In this document: one piece after another, positions 1 through 8,767 of the stretch | Layout of the letters: each line of letters opens with the position of its first letter | How positions within the stretch are numbered: position 1 is the stretch's first letter | From: Humulus lupulus | Taxonomy: Eukaryota; Streptophyta; Magnoliopsida; Rosales; Cannabaceae | Direction of reading: 5' to 3' | DNA: 64,000 nucleotides | Assembly: GCF_963169125.1 (NCBI RefSeq) | Contig: NC_084793.1 | Span: 229,154,360-229,218,359 of the forward strand | Translations under genes and position numbers: made by a program | The notes under the pieces: model-generated | The model's input: the letters and a program-made list of their open reading frames with translations, nothing else | The model's database searches: none | Told to the model about the DNA's origin: nothing

Positions 1-560
1 AAGTGCAAATGAAAAGAATACAATATTTCTCTCAAAATACAAATACTCTCTCAGGAAAATCAGAATTCGAATCCTTTCAATGATGCCATGAGCTCTGTAT
101 TTATAGGCCCAGGATCGTACAAACCAAAATCCCTCATAATCGGGATATTTCTGTTGCTCTCACAATTTAATTAATAATAAAATTTAAAATACAATAGTAT
201 GCGATTTCTTTGGGATAATCTGAGAGATTCCCGCGTGGGTACGACTAATTCTAGCTGAAGTCGTTACTGAAATTTTGCTGCATAATGGTGATCTCTCTAG
301 TCGGCCAACTTCACTCCTTGAAGAGAGACTGGTCGGCCAAATCACTTGACTGGTTGGCCAAAATAGATGACTGGTCGGCCAAGAACTTCATTGGTCGGCC
401 AAAGCAGATGACTGGTCGGCCAAGCACTTCACTGGTCAGTCAAAAATCTTTACTGGTCAGACAGAAATTCTACCAGGTCGGTCAGATCACTTCCAAACCA
501 GATAAATAATTTTCATGTAAGTAATATCACTAGATTAATCTAAAACCTTTGGCCCAGCCA
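1..560 (-). mobile_element. LTR-like sequence at window edge, unidentified
   Basis: On the minus strand this stretch has a TATAAATA box (positions 98-105) followed by a short AT-rich leader running off the window. Upstream of the box (higher coordinates) lie a block of degenerate tandem repeats and short direct repeats around 'ttgccac' (567-612). This layout fits the U3/R part of an LTR in minus orientation. No matching partner LTR, PBS or PPT is visible, so the exact limits are unknown. An alternative is that it is the variable spacer between pol and the antisense gene of the Tat-1 element to its right. No protein-coding region is supported. Confidence 0.35.
297..490. repeat. Degenerate ~21-bp tandem repeat (core GGTCGGCCAA)
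   Basis: The core ggtcggcc recurs at about 331, 352, 373, 393, 414, 434, 455 and 476, a spacing of 20-21 bp, with one earlier copy near 299. Copies on the right have diverged (ggtcagtc, ggtcagac). The open frame through the array is a by-product of a period divisible by three, not a gene. Confidence 0.8.
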
Positions 561-676
561 TTCCTTGCCACTTGTCACTTTTATTGCCACCTGTCAATTT
601 TATTGCCACGTCGTCATTTTCAAATTTTGGGGATCACAGGGACGTAGCCCATGATTGCGCTTTTAGGAAGCAGGAG

Positions 677-698
677 CCCCCCCCCCCCCCCCCCCCCC
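677..698. repeat. Poly-C tract (22 C)
   Basis: There are 22 consecutive C residues. The tract lies just beyond the splice donor of the last visible exon of the Tat-1 antisense gene and near the left limit of recognisable Tat sequence. Homopolymers of this length are prone to length errors in sequencing and assembly. Confidence 0.9.
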
Positions 699-711
699 GG
701 GCGACACTCAC

Positions 712-1140
712 CTCCTTGGCCTTCTCATCCTCCTCCTCAGCTTCCTCCGCCTCCAGCCGAGTTTGCCACCTAGCCACGAGCTTGCCCTCCAGGTTACCCA
801 AGAAGCTTGTGTCAAGAGCGGCATTGTTGGCCCAGATCCTGTACATGGCCATGTCCACTGATCGATCATTCCTTTGCTTGAATTCTTTGAGGAGGCGAGC
901 TTTTTCACCCTCCTCCATTATGTTGAAGGTGGCCTTTTTCTCCTCATCGAGCTTGGAGTTTAGCTTTTCAAGCTCCTCGACCCTTGAGTTCTTCTCCTCG
1001 AGCTCCCTGATCCTCGAGTTCTTCTCTTCGAGCTCAGCCACCAGCTTCAGCTTGGCAGCTTCAAACTCGTCGGTGAGCTTAAGCTGGAGATTCTTCGACT
1101 CCTGAGCATAAGACATGCTCGCATGAACCTCGTTGTTTAG
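712..1140 (-). pseudogene. Coiled-coil exon of the Tat-1 aORF
   Basis: The exon encodes a Glu/Lys/Leu-rich heptad-like region (ELEEKNSRIRELEEKNSRVE and following), then a short non-coiled part and an acidic tail ending in EEEDEKAKE exactly at a GTGAGT donor. The homologous exon of Tat-2 (13,371-13,991) is also coiled coil. Reading on past the donor would give a run of glycines encoded by the poly-C tract, which is not expected to be protein. Confidence 0.6.
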
Positions 1141-2517
1141 CTTGTAATTCAGTTGAGAAACTATAGTGAGAGAGCCTAAAACACAAACAAATTAAGTTAG
1201 AACATGTTCCAAGTAAAGCTTAAACGAATAACATAGTAAGAAAAATTACCAAGGAGATGAGCTTGGTACTCTTGTCATAAAGGACATTGGAGTCTCGAGC
1301 ATTGATTAGAAACTGCCACTGAGGAGCCCCAAGATTTTTGAAGCTTTGGCCCACTCGAGACAGGACATCCGAGCCGAGAGTGGCTCCGTGAGTCCCTGCA
1401 GCACTATCGATGAAATACTCATCAGAATGAGTCGAAATCGACAGCAAGCGCTCCCGAGTGGGTACTGGCTTCTGAGCTGGTAGGATTGTTTGAAGGGTTT
1501 GGGTGGCAGGAGGCAGGGAAGGAACAACTTCTGTAGGAACCCTGACCTGGGGGTCAGAGGTCACTACTTGGCTCGGGCTTTGAGGGCCCGGAAGAGGAGG
1601 ATCCACCTCAGTCCTTTTGGTGACTTTAGTAGGTCGACCAGCTTTTTGTGATGCTCTCAGGCGCTTGCTTTGCTTGGCTCCATAGTGGCTGTTAAGCACG
1701 TTTTCGAGGTCAGAATCCATGTCGCCTACATAATCAAGTCACACATTAGTGTACGAGCTTAAAAATACTAAAGTAAATGTGAAGAAAACATCTAATGGAA
1801 ACAAAGGGACAAGTGACAAGAAAACTAACTGGAACTCTCCCCCGAGCTCGTGGTCGGCTACCAAGTTATCCCCTATCTTCAAAAGAAGCTGGGGGAGTCC
1901 CTTCCCCATATGTGGAAGTTAGCCTTGAAAGGTCCCTATAATCAATTGTTCTGTATTGAAAGGCTATATCATTCCAAACTTCATTCAAACTATACATGGT
2001 TTGGTATTTCCCCAGCCAGCTATCAAATCTATGGACCCTATCATCTACCCAAGACCATACATGGAAATTATCCCTATAATCTGGGAATCGGATCAAGGTG
2101 TCGAGTCTATATTTTAGAAGTGAAGGAGACCACAAGGCCAAGCTAAGAATGACTTTACCTCTGTCACTCGAGCTCGAAGCCTTGTCGTTTGCATCATTCC
2201 CCTAGCATGGACTCTTGTGGTGGCGGGCTGGGGATCAGGTCCTCGGGCTCATTGATCTCTGCCTCGGAGGAAGTTTGTCAGTGGGGAGTGGTACATGCTC
2301 CCACATGGTGTACTTCTGGTAGGTGGCATCGTCCGTCGACTGGCCCTGCTCCAGAAGGCCACAGGCTCGAAGCTTATCTTCATGAAGAAGATATGAGCGC
2401 CTATCGTATGGCAATTGGAGCAGAACTTCCTTGTTCTCCTTCATTGCATCTGTAGGGCTAGGATGGTGGTAATTGGCTGGAGAATCGAATATATTACAAT
2501 TAGTTCGAGCCTAAAAA

Positions 2518-3170
2518 TTAATTGAGCATGAAAAGAAAGAAGAATTTGTACTTACGAATTCGTTGAAATGAATAGAACTTTGAAGGAGCCAGGCCATCTG
2601 TCCAAAACAAGGCTAACTTGAAGTTAGGGGGATGGTTGAGCATGTCCTCAAAGATCTTCTTTTCCTTGGGATAGCTCGATAGGTAATAGAAGCCATCTCC
2701 TCCCCGAGCTTGGGAGGGGTTGCTCTTCAGGCAAAAGAGATACAGGATCTCTCTTGGTGAAGGTCTATCCCACTTCAGTTCATGGTATAGCGACCTCAGG
2801 GCTGACAAGATCCTGTATCAATTGGTTTGGAGTTGGAAGGACGCGAGCCCAACATAATCCAGAAAGTCCTTAAAAAAGGACTTCAAGGGCAATGAGCCCC
2901 TGTTTTCATATGCTCGCGACTCCAGGCCACGAGTTTACGTTTTTTGTTAGGGCGGCCATCGCCCAGAGCATAGCAGCTTCGCTCGTTGGAGGGAGGAGCT
3001 TGACACCTTAGTGAGCCTGATAATCCTAGGCCATGACGAGCCAGGATGTCGATGATTTGTCCTAATAGAGAAACCAAGCTCCAGTAATGCTCGACCTCGA
3101 AAAATTCTTTCCTTGAGGTAGGAATGGCAGTTGATTGTGAGGTGGATAGACGATTTGATGACTCCTCCAT
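2518..3170 (-). pseudogene. N-terminal domain of the Tat-1 aORF
   Basis: The protein opens with MEESSNRLSTSQ and contains EHYWSLVSLLGQIIDILARH, then, after a frameshift near 2,883, LYHELKWDRPSPREILYLF and FEDMLNHPPNFKLALFWTDG. This Trp- and Pro-rich block (ending in a WTDGLAPSKFYSF-type motif) is typical of the plant gypsy-associated accessory proteins, as I remember them. No catalytic motif is visible. Residues after the GTAAGT at about 2,560 are intronic. The ATG at 3,170 is chosen because the homologous reading starts there and follows a plausible 5' untranslated exon. Confidence 0.55.
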
Positions 3171-4260
3171 CAGTGAGAATACAAGATCACAGGCTTGAAG
3201 GCAACAGTTACTTTGAGTGTAGGGTCGAGAAGGATCGGTCTAAGCCCGGGGTTTGGGTCTAGATAAATAGCGACATGATGGTTTTTCCTTTTCCTTTCCT
3301 CAACCTCATCGATTTGACGTCAGAAATGAGCTCGAATATCTTCTTACTCACACCTCACTTTATGCTCGTGAATTAGCCGCTGATTTCGGGTGAAGGGCGA
3401 TTCAGGGCTTGGAGTTGTCGGAGAATAGGGAATTATGAGCACGGACCCCCACCGTTTTTCAAGATTCTGCGACATATAGCAAGAAATAAAAGGGTGAGGG
3501 CCAGGCACACAAGAAATAAGAGTCTAGGTGATTCGAGCTCGAAGGCTCGAAATCACGGGATAAGCTCGATCGAGATCGAAATCTCAAAAGAACAGATCTA
3601 ACTCGAGGAAAACCCTGAGCCATTGTAAGGCTTGGGCTTCGAGCGTGTATTTAACGCGGAGAAGGGAAAGTGGATTCATTTTAAGAATCCCAGATTTTCA
3701 GGGAAAAAATTGACGGTTACTCAAAAAAGGTGATAATTTGGGAAATGTGCAATTTAAAACCCTAAATCAGTACCCCATTTCTTGGCCTACATGGTACATT
3801 ACCCATAAACAAAAAATAACAATAAAAAAGCTACATTCGCATCCTCTACACTAAATCTAGGTTTGAAACCCATGATATCAAAAATTTTTGAACCCAAAGT
3901 CTGCGTAGTATCAACTAAACTATATGGTTGAAGTTACTAATTGCTACAAATATCCTAGTACAAAACTAGTAAATATGCTCACGGTGCAACAGGAACACAG
4001 AAATGTAAAAGCAAAGTATATATAAACATATGGGATCAATAACAGAAACTTACACACAGTAGCTTACAGATACAGAGAGATTGATGATTGGAGAAGTGAT
4101 TGCAAGAATGATCTCACGGAGTCGAACAAGCCAAAATTGTTTTGCTTTCTCGGTTTGGAAAACATGCAAGAACAGAACAAAGTTTGGGTTCTGGTCTTTA
4201 CTCCTTTGTTCTCTGAAAGTTAAAAATGTGAAAGTGAGGGGAAGAAGATGATATGGGCAT
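3171..4260 (-). other. Untranslated leader of the Tat-1 antisense gene
   Basis: There is no coding region here. Read on the minus strand it looks like a transcript leader: a TATA box at 4,261-4,267, a likely first exon to about 4,050 ending at GTAAGT, and an acceptor-like ...TATATGTCGCAG near 3,470 about 300 bp before the start codon. The intron is inferred from the splice-site sequences only. Confidence 0.4.
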
Positions 4261-4267
4261 ATTTATA
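4261..4267 (-). promoter_or_regulatory. TATA box of the antisense gene
   Basis: TATAAAT on the minus strand, in the context CCTATAAATATGCC. It is about 1.1 kb upstream of the aORF start codon and inside the element, only about 280 bp from its 3' LTR. It would drive transcription toward the element interior, opposite to the LTR promoter. Confidence 0.5.
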
Positions 4268-4529
4268 GGCCCTAAAGAATGTCAAACATCGAACTGATTT
4301 GGACCGTTGGCCGAATTCGATATTTGATCGAACAAACGGGTACAGACGTAACAATGGCGGCATAAAGGTGGTAGATAAATAGATGTGGGCATGGTACAAA
4401 AGCACTCAAGTACTCTAGTTGAGCAACCCTTGGCTGACGCGTGTCCATTCTTGAGTGCATTAGACGGCTCAGTTTCCAAGGAGGGCAGTTCAAAAGTTTC
4501 CTTCTCATAGGATTCGAACTGATACTTTT

Positions 4530-4541
4530 GAGGGGGAAAAA
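4530..4541 (+). other. Polypurine tract of Tat-1
   Basis: GAGGGGGAAAAA directly abuts the TGTTACACC start of the LTR. This is the expected plus-strand primer site and fixes both the orientation (plus) and the identity of the adjacent LTR as the 3' one. Confidence 0.75.
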
Positions 4542-5352
4542 TGTTACACCTAGATTTCGAGCATGAGAAATTATGATCCTAAAATCTAGGCTCGTTAGGT
4601 GTAAGCTCGAAAAAAGCACAGTCATCATTTGATCCACCAGTCAGAGACAGTTTCGTTGTAAATGACGACCTCATGAGTTCATCCAGAGTGTAGCCTCAAA
4701 GATGCTCTGAGCTTACGAGATAGGCGCGCAACTCGCAATAGCAAGGGTTCAACACTTGTATAAGTTGATGCATCTCTTGCCCTTAGACAAGATGGTTCGA
4801 GCTTGAGAAGTATAAGCTCGAATGTGATGACTTCGTTAATGATCACTTGTTGGGAGCATAGGCGAAGCAAGATGACAAGCTTGTGATAGACAAATAGTCT
4901 TGAAGGCGTAATGAACCCAGTATCTAAGCTAGTCGGTTACGTGTGAATGTATTTATTGTTGTAAAATCCCTATGTTTAAGGGATATGATGTAATTAGTTA
5001 TCTGATCCCACACGTAGCAAATAATGCATTAATTGGCATTATATTATTTGATTTACAGAATATCTTCCCGAAATATGTGGGAACGGATTTTGAAACCTCC
5101 TTTATAAATAGAGAAGGAAGCTTCATTTGTAAGGGACCAAAAACTTATTTATGGAGAGAAAACTCTGGGCAACTATTCTTTGAAAGTTTATAGAAGACTC
5201 CCAAGTGTTAATAACACAAACTCGTGGACTAGGCAGATTTTAACTGCTGAACCACGTAAAAAGATCCTGTTTTCATCTTTTTATTTCATTCCTTCTGATA
5301 TATTCTTGTTTAATTGCTCTCCTTTTTAAGTTGACGAAAAATGGCGTCAACA
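4542..5352 (+). repeat. 3' LTR of Tat-1
   Basis: The LTR begins TGTTACACC and ends GGCGTCAACA, with terminal TGTT/AACA inverted repeats. A TATAAATA box is at 5,103-5,110. The sequence following it (5,353 on) is chromovirus integrase on the other strand, so no internal region follows: this is a downstream LTR. Confidence 0.7.
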
Positions 5353-6060
5353 AACATCTCATCCATCTCATTCCAATGAATGGACAGTATACATTCCCTA
5401 CCATACAACATCTCATCAGGTGCCTCTCCAATAACATGATAACTCTATCACTAATTTACCACTAGTCTTAGGATAATAAACTGTACTAAACTCCAACTTC
5501 ATACCCATCCCCTTCTACAATCTTCCTCAAGACTTGGAAGTAATAACATGGTCCTTATTTAATAAGATAGACCTCGAATTCTCAAGAAGTCGTACTACTT
5601 CTCTCACATAGAGGTTTGTATACTGATCAACTGTATTACTTGTCCTTACCGATAGAAGTGAGCTGACTTTGTATACTGGTCCATAATGACCATAACCAAA
5701 TCATGCTGACCCACTATCTTGGGCAACCCCACCGCGAAACCTATCGCAATGTTTTCTTTACTTCCACTATAGAATACATAAAGGTGATAATGACCTTACT
5801 ATTTCTGATACTCTGCCTTGACATGTTAACAGGTTAAAAACTTTGCCATGTATTCTGTTACGCCTCTCTCCATCCCAGGCCACCAATATAAAACTTTTAG
5901 ATTTTGGTACATCTTCATGATGCTTGGTTGAATAGAATAAAATGGTAGTATAAGATTCATCCAGAATCTCCCATTTAATTCTAGTGTCCATTGGAATATC
6001 AGTCCGATCCTTATACCACAATAAACTCATACCTAACACTGCATAGTCCTTAGCTAATCC
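5353..6060 (-). pseudogene. Integrase fragment of Tekay-1
   Basis: The 5,767-6,039 part matches the zinc-binding N-terminal domain of Gypsy integrases in degraded form (IKWEILDESYTTI..., then LLTCQGRVSE where CxxC is expected). Further left, minus-strand codons still read AVGLPKIVGQHDLVMVIMD and later TKSAHF, the start of the catalytic core. Stops and deletions follow. The domain is cut by Tat-1 at 5,353. The enzyme would insert the element's cDNA into the genome; this copy cannot. Confidence 0.6.
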
Positions 6061-6840
6061 AGCTAAGACATTTCCCTAAACTATTTCCATTTGTGGGTCC
6101 CTTAACTATTTTTCCTTTGATCCTCTCTCAAAAAGTAAACTCAAACATAATGTTGGCCACCTGGCCCACCAGTAACTCTACCCTTCAGCTAACATGATGC
6201 ATAGGCAATCACCTTTTCCTATCAATGAAGTGTCATAATAACCTACAAACTGGCTCTGATCTATAAGAAGATTCATAACTCTTCCACAAAGTACATATAA
6301 TATCCTGCCTATCCAAGGAAACTCCTAACCTCTAAGGCATTCCTTGACCTTGGCAAATCTCCAACCGAGAATATACTACAATACTGTCAATCAAGACGAT
6401 TGCAAATCCAATTAAGATAATCTTTGAATACTCTATTCATCTAATCCATCAAAATAACTAAGCATTAGTTAAATCCTTAAAACAGAACTCAGCACTTCCA
6501 ATGCCCATATCTGATATAAATACAGTCTTTGGCATATCCTTCTCCTTGATCTCCAGCTGGTAATAACCAAATCAAAAATCCACCTTAAAGAATACCATCT
6601 TACTCAATAACTGAACCTCTGGTTCTTATAGCTCTGCTGAAGCCGTTCAATACAGTGCCCTAGACCTGGCTCCGTCCCTGGTACCAATCTAATCACCATT
6701 TATCTCTTTGTGTAAATGATAATCCTGACAAATCCCCTGGAGACACATCCAGAAACTCACAGACTAATCCAGTCTGTCCTGGTCCCACTGACACGACCTA
6801 AGTGGTATCCATCACACTAGCTAAGAGTCCTATGCATCCT
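6061..6840 (-). pseudogene. Reverse transcriptase/RNase H remnant of Tekay-1
   Basis: On the minus strand around 6,320-6,570 short readable pieces remain (IKEKDMPKTVF, FKDLTNA, YSKIILIGFAIVLIDSIVVYSR). They align in order with the chromovirus reverse transcriptase fingers and palm. The catalytic F/YxDD box has decayed to LIDS, and stops occur every few dozen codons. RNase H is not recognisable. Confidence 0.5.
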
Positions 6841-7110
6841 CCTGCAATAGGTCTCTAGCTATAAATACAGATGTCATAAGCATACAAAATCCATGCATAA
6901 TGCCAACACATACAAGGGTTTCTCACCCTCAAACCCAAGGATTACTATTCTTTCCTTGTAATCTAACATTGCTCCACACTTGGTTAACCAATCCATATCT
7001 AGGATCATATCGAAGTCAGTCATAACCAACCCTATCAAATCAACTGATGAGTCCCTTCTCACCATGACCTAATCCATCTCTTAAAATTACCAATAGAATA
7101 TCACATTCCC
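6841..7110 (-). pseudogene. Aspartic protease remnant of Tekay-1
   Basis: Residues SVDLIGLVMTDFDMILDMDW, then LTKCGAMLDYKERIVILGFE, correspond to the second half of chromovirus protease (consensus ...MTDFDVILGMDWL...). The DSGA active-site part upstream is not readable. The domain sits between gag and RT as expected. Confidence 0.55.
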
Positions 7111-7163
7111 ATCATAACATAACCATGTAATCTACATATCAAATCTATGCCTTTCTAAAGACA

Positions 7164-8315
7164 TCAAGCAAAGAACAACATAACACCAAAACTAGTCAAG
7201 GCAATACAAAAATCAAAACTAGAAAGCTGACCTGCCACCCCTGAGGAACCTACCTCAGTCTCAGTCGCTGAATCTGACTGCGTCGGAGCGAACACTTGAG
7301 CTAGAGTCAAGCTGTCCACCCCCTTTTGCTTATCCTTCCTTTGCCTTGGGCAATTCCTCTTACGGCGCCCAACCATTCCACAAAAGAAATATGCCTTTGC
7401 TCGACATTCTCCCAGATGATGCCTCTTACACTGAGTGCATTCTGGGTAAACTTTCCAATCCTTGTTCTTGCTCGATCCAATAAACGGAGGTATCACTGCT
7501 TGAGCTCCGTGCTCTCCAGCACTCTCCTTCTCAATCTGATTTCCTGTGCTCTCGACAACAATAGCCTTCCCTACCACCTGAGCGTAGGTAGAAATTTCAT
7601 GCACTGGGGCAACTTTAATGCCCTGAGCTATTCTGGGATTCAATCTCTGGATAAATCTTTCCTTCCGAGCTACATCCGTGGGTACCATATCAAAAGCAAA
7701 CTTGGACAACCCATCGACTCTATTAACATACTCGGCTACTGTTGTAATTCTATAAACCAGGTTCAGAAACTCATTCATCTTAGCAGTCTTGACTACATCA
7801 CAGTAATATCTTTCATTAAACACCTACCTAAATTCCTTCCAATCCATCACAGTTGTATCTCGTGTCTTGGATACTACTTCCCACCATATCTGAGCATCAT
7901 CCCACAATACAAATGTAGCACAAATCACCCTATCGTGACCTACCACCCCCATAATATTGAGAATAGAACTAATCATGCCCATCCATTGTTCAGCATTGAA
8001 TGGATCTAGGCCTCCCTAAAAAACTGGAGGGTAATATTCCTGGAATCTGCCACAAAGAAATTCCCACCTATTCTCAACTCTAGGTTGAGCCAATATTGGT
8101 GCCACTCCTAGCATAGCAAAGGAAAATGTGTTCCCTGACAGAAGTTGTTGCTGTTTTAAACACCTAATCTCTTCCTCTTGCCTCTGCAATCTTAATTGCA
8201 TATCTGTAAACACCTGCTGGAAATTCTGAGGGGCAAGTGAAAAACTCAAACCCTGGCTGTAATTCCCAGCCTCAGTATAACCGCTACCAAGTCTCATTAA
8301 CTGCCTTGGATACAT
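7164..8315 (-). pseudogene. gag of Tekay-1
   Basis: Capsid precursor. It starts at an ATG (MYPRQLMRLGSG, 8,315) with a glutamine-rich helical stretch, then the retrotransposon gag domain (PPVF...AEQWM, IWWEVVS, DWKEFR). A degraded zinc knuckle follows near 7,400. In the knuckle CTQCKRHHLGEC is readable, but the second motif reads YFFCGMVGRRKRNC, where the first Cys and the His are lost. Two in-frame stops (about 8,013 and 7,824) interrupt an otherwise continuous frame. It lies between the 5' leader and protease. Confidence 0.7.
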
Positions 8316-8767
8316 ACCTTCTGATTGAATCTGCAGTCAATAACTTGATCCATTAAACACGATGATCATATTCAAAAGCCTTCCCCATGGAAACAATCTT
8401 ACCACACTACATTCACAAACCACTGCAGTGCTAAAAACATGCCCATGGCATTCATACATTAATTCATAATCTTTGCTCTTCCAACATTCATACCATGCTT
8501 CCAACTCCAACATGCAAATAATACATTTATATATTCACTGAGCAGGTAATCATATAGTCATATAAATAGGCAAGAGCCAGGCTCTATCAAAATCTCATAC
8601 TCCCTAATACAATATGCAGGTAAAGCATTTACATTCTATTTAAGTAGTTAAGCACATAACCACATAAATAGTTATCATACCCTAAGTGAAGCTTGCCTTT
8701 AGTGACTAGTGTACATGCCCAGCTTGTCTACAGGAACCCTTAACCTTGACTCGCTCCGATACCAAGT
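8316..8767 (-). other. 5' leader of Tekay-1
   Basis: Noncoding sequence between the primer site and the gag start. No gene is visible on either strand. Confidence 0.5.
8753..8765 (-). other. Primer binding site of Tekay-1
   Basis: TTGGTATCGGAGC on the minus strand is nearly identical to the complement of the 3' end of initiator tRNA-Met (TGGTATCAGAGC). It begins two bases after the LTR end TTACA. It fixes 8,768-11,340 as the 5' LTR. Confidence 0.8.

Larger units (their letters stand above)
712..3170 (-). pseudogene. Antisense accessory gene (aORF) of Tat-1, multi-exon, broken
   Basis: This is the antisense accessory gene of a Tat element; its protein resembles the plant 'putative gypsy-type transposon' family, and its function is not known. 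The first coding block starts at the ATG at 3,168-3,170 and runs to about 2,560. Further candidate exons are about 2,154-2,450, 1,250-1,725 and 712-1,140. Junctions fit splice sites on the minus strand: a GTAAGT donor near 2,560, an acceptor ...CCCTACAG before 2,450, an acceptor before 1,725, a donor after 1,250, an acceptor ...TTACAAG before 1,140, and a GTGAGT donor after 712. The block at 1,866-2,141 is open but its status as an exon is unclear. Damage includes a frameshift near 2,883 and an in-frame stop near 2,820. The final exon(s) beyond 712 are missing. Confidence 0.65.
699..5352 (+). mobile_element. Tat-1: 3' part of a Ty3/Gypsy Tat-lineage retrotransposon
   Basis: This is the downstream part of a plus-oriented Gypsy element. 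It holds an accessory gene on the opposite strand (712-3,170), a polypurine tract (4,530-4,541) and an 811-bp 3' LTR (4,542-5,352, TG...CA). The gag-pol part would lie left of the window. The element ends abruptly inside the integrase of Tekay-1, so it inserted there; the other half of that chromovirus should lie beyond the 5' LTR of Tat-1, outside the window. Extra genes in antisense between pol and the 3' LTR are known in Tat-lineage plant elements (for example Grande), and that is the basis for the lineage call. Confidence 0.7.

Noticed and set aside
572..1105. Plus-strand open frame of 177 codons rich in Ser and Phe
   Set aside because: It is the antisense of the acidic coiled-coil exon of the Tat-1 accessory gene; composition mirrors GAG/CTC codons.
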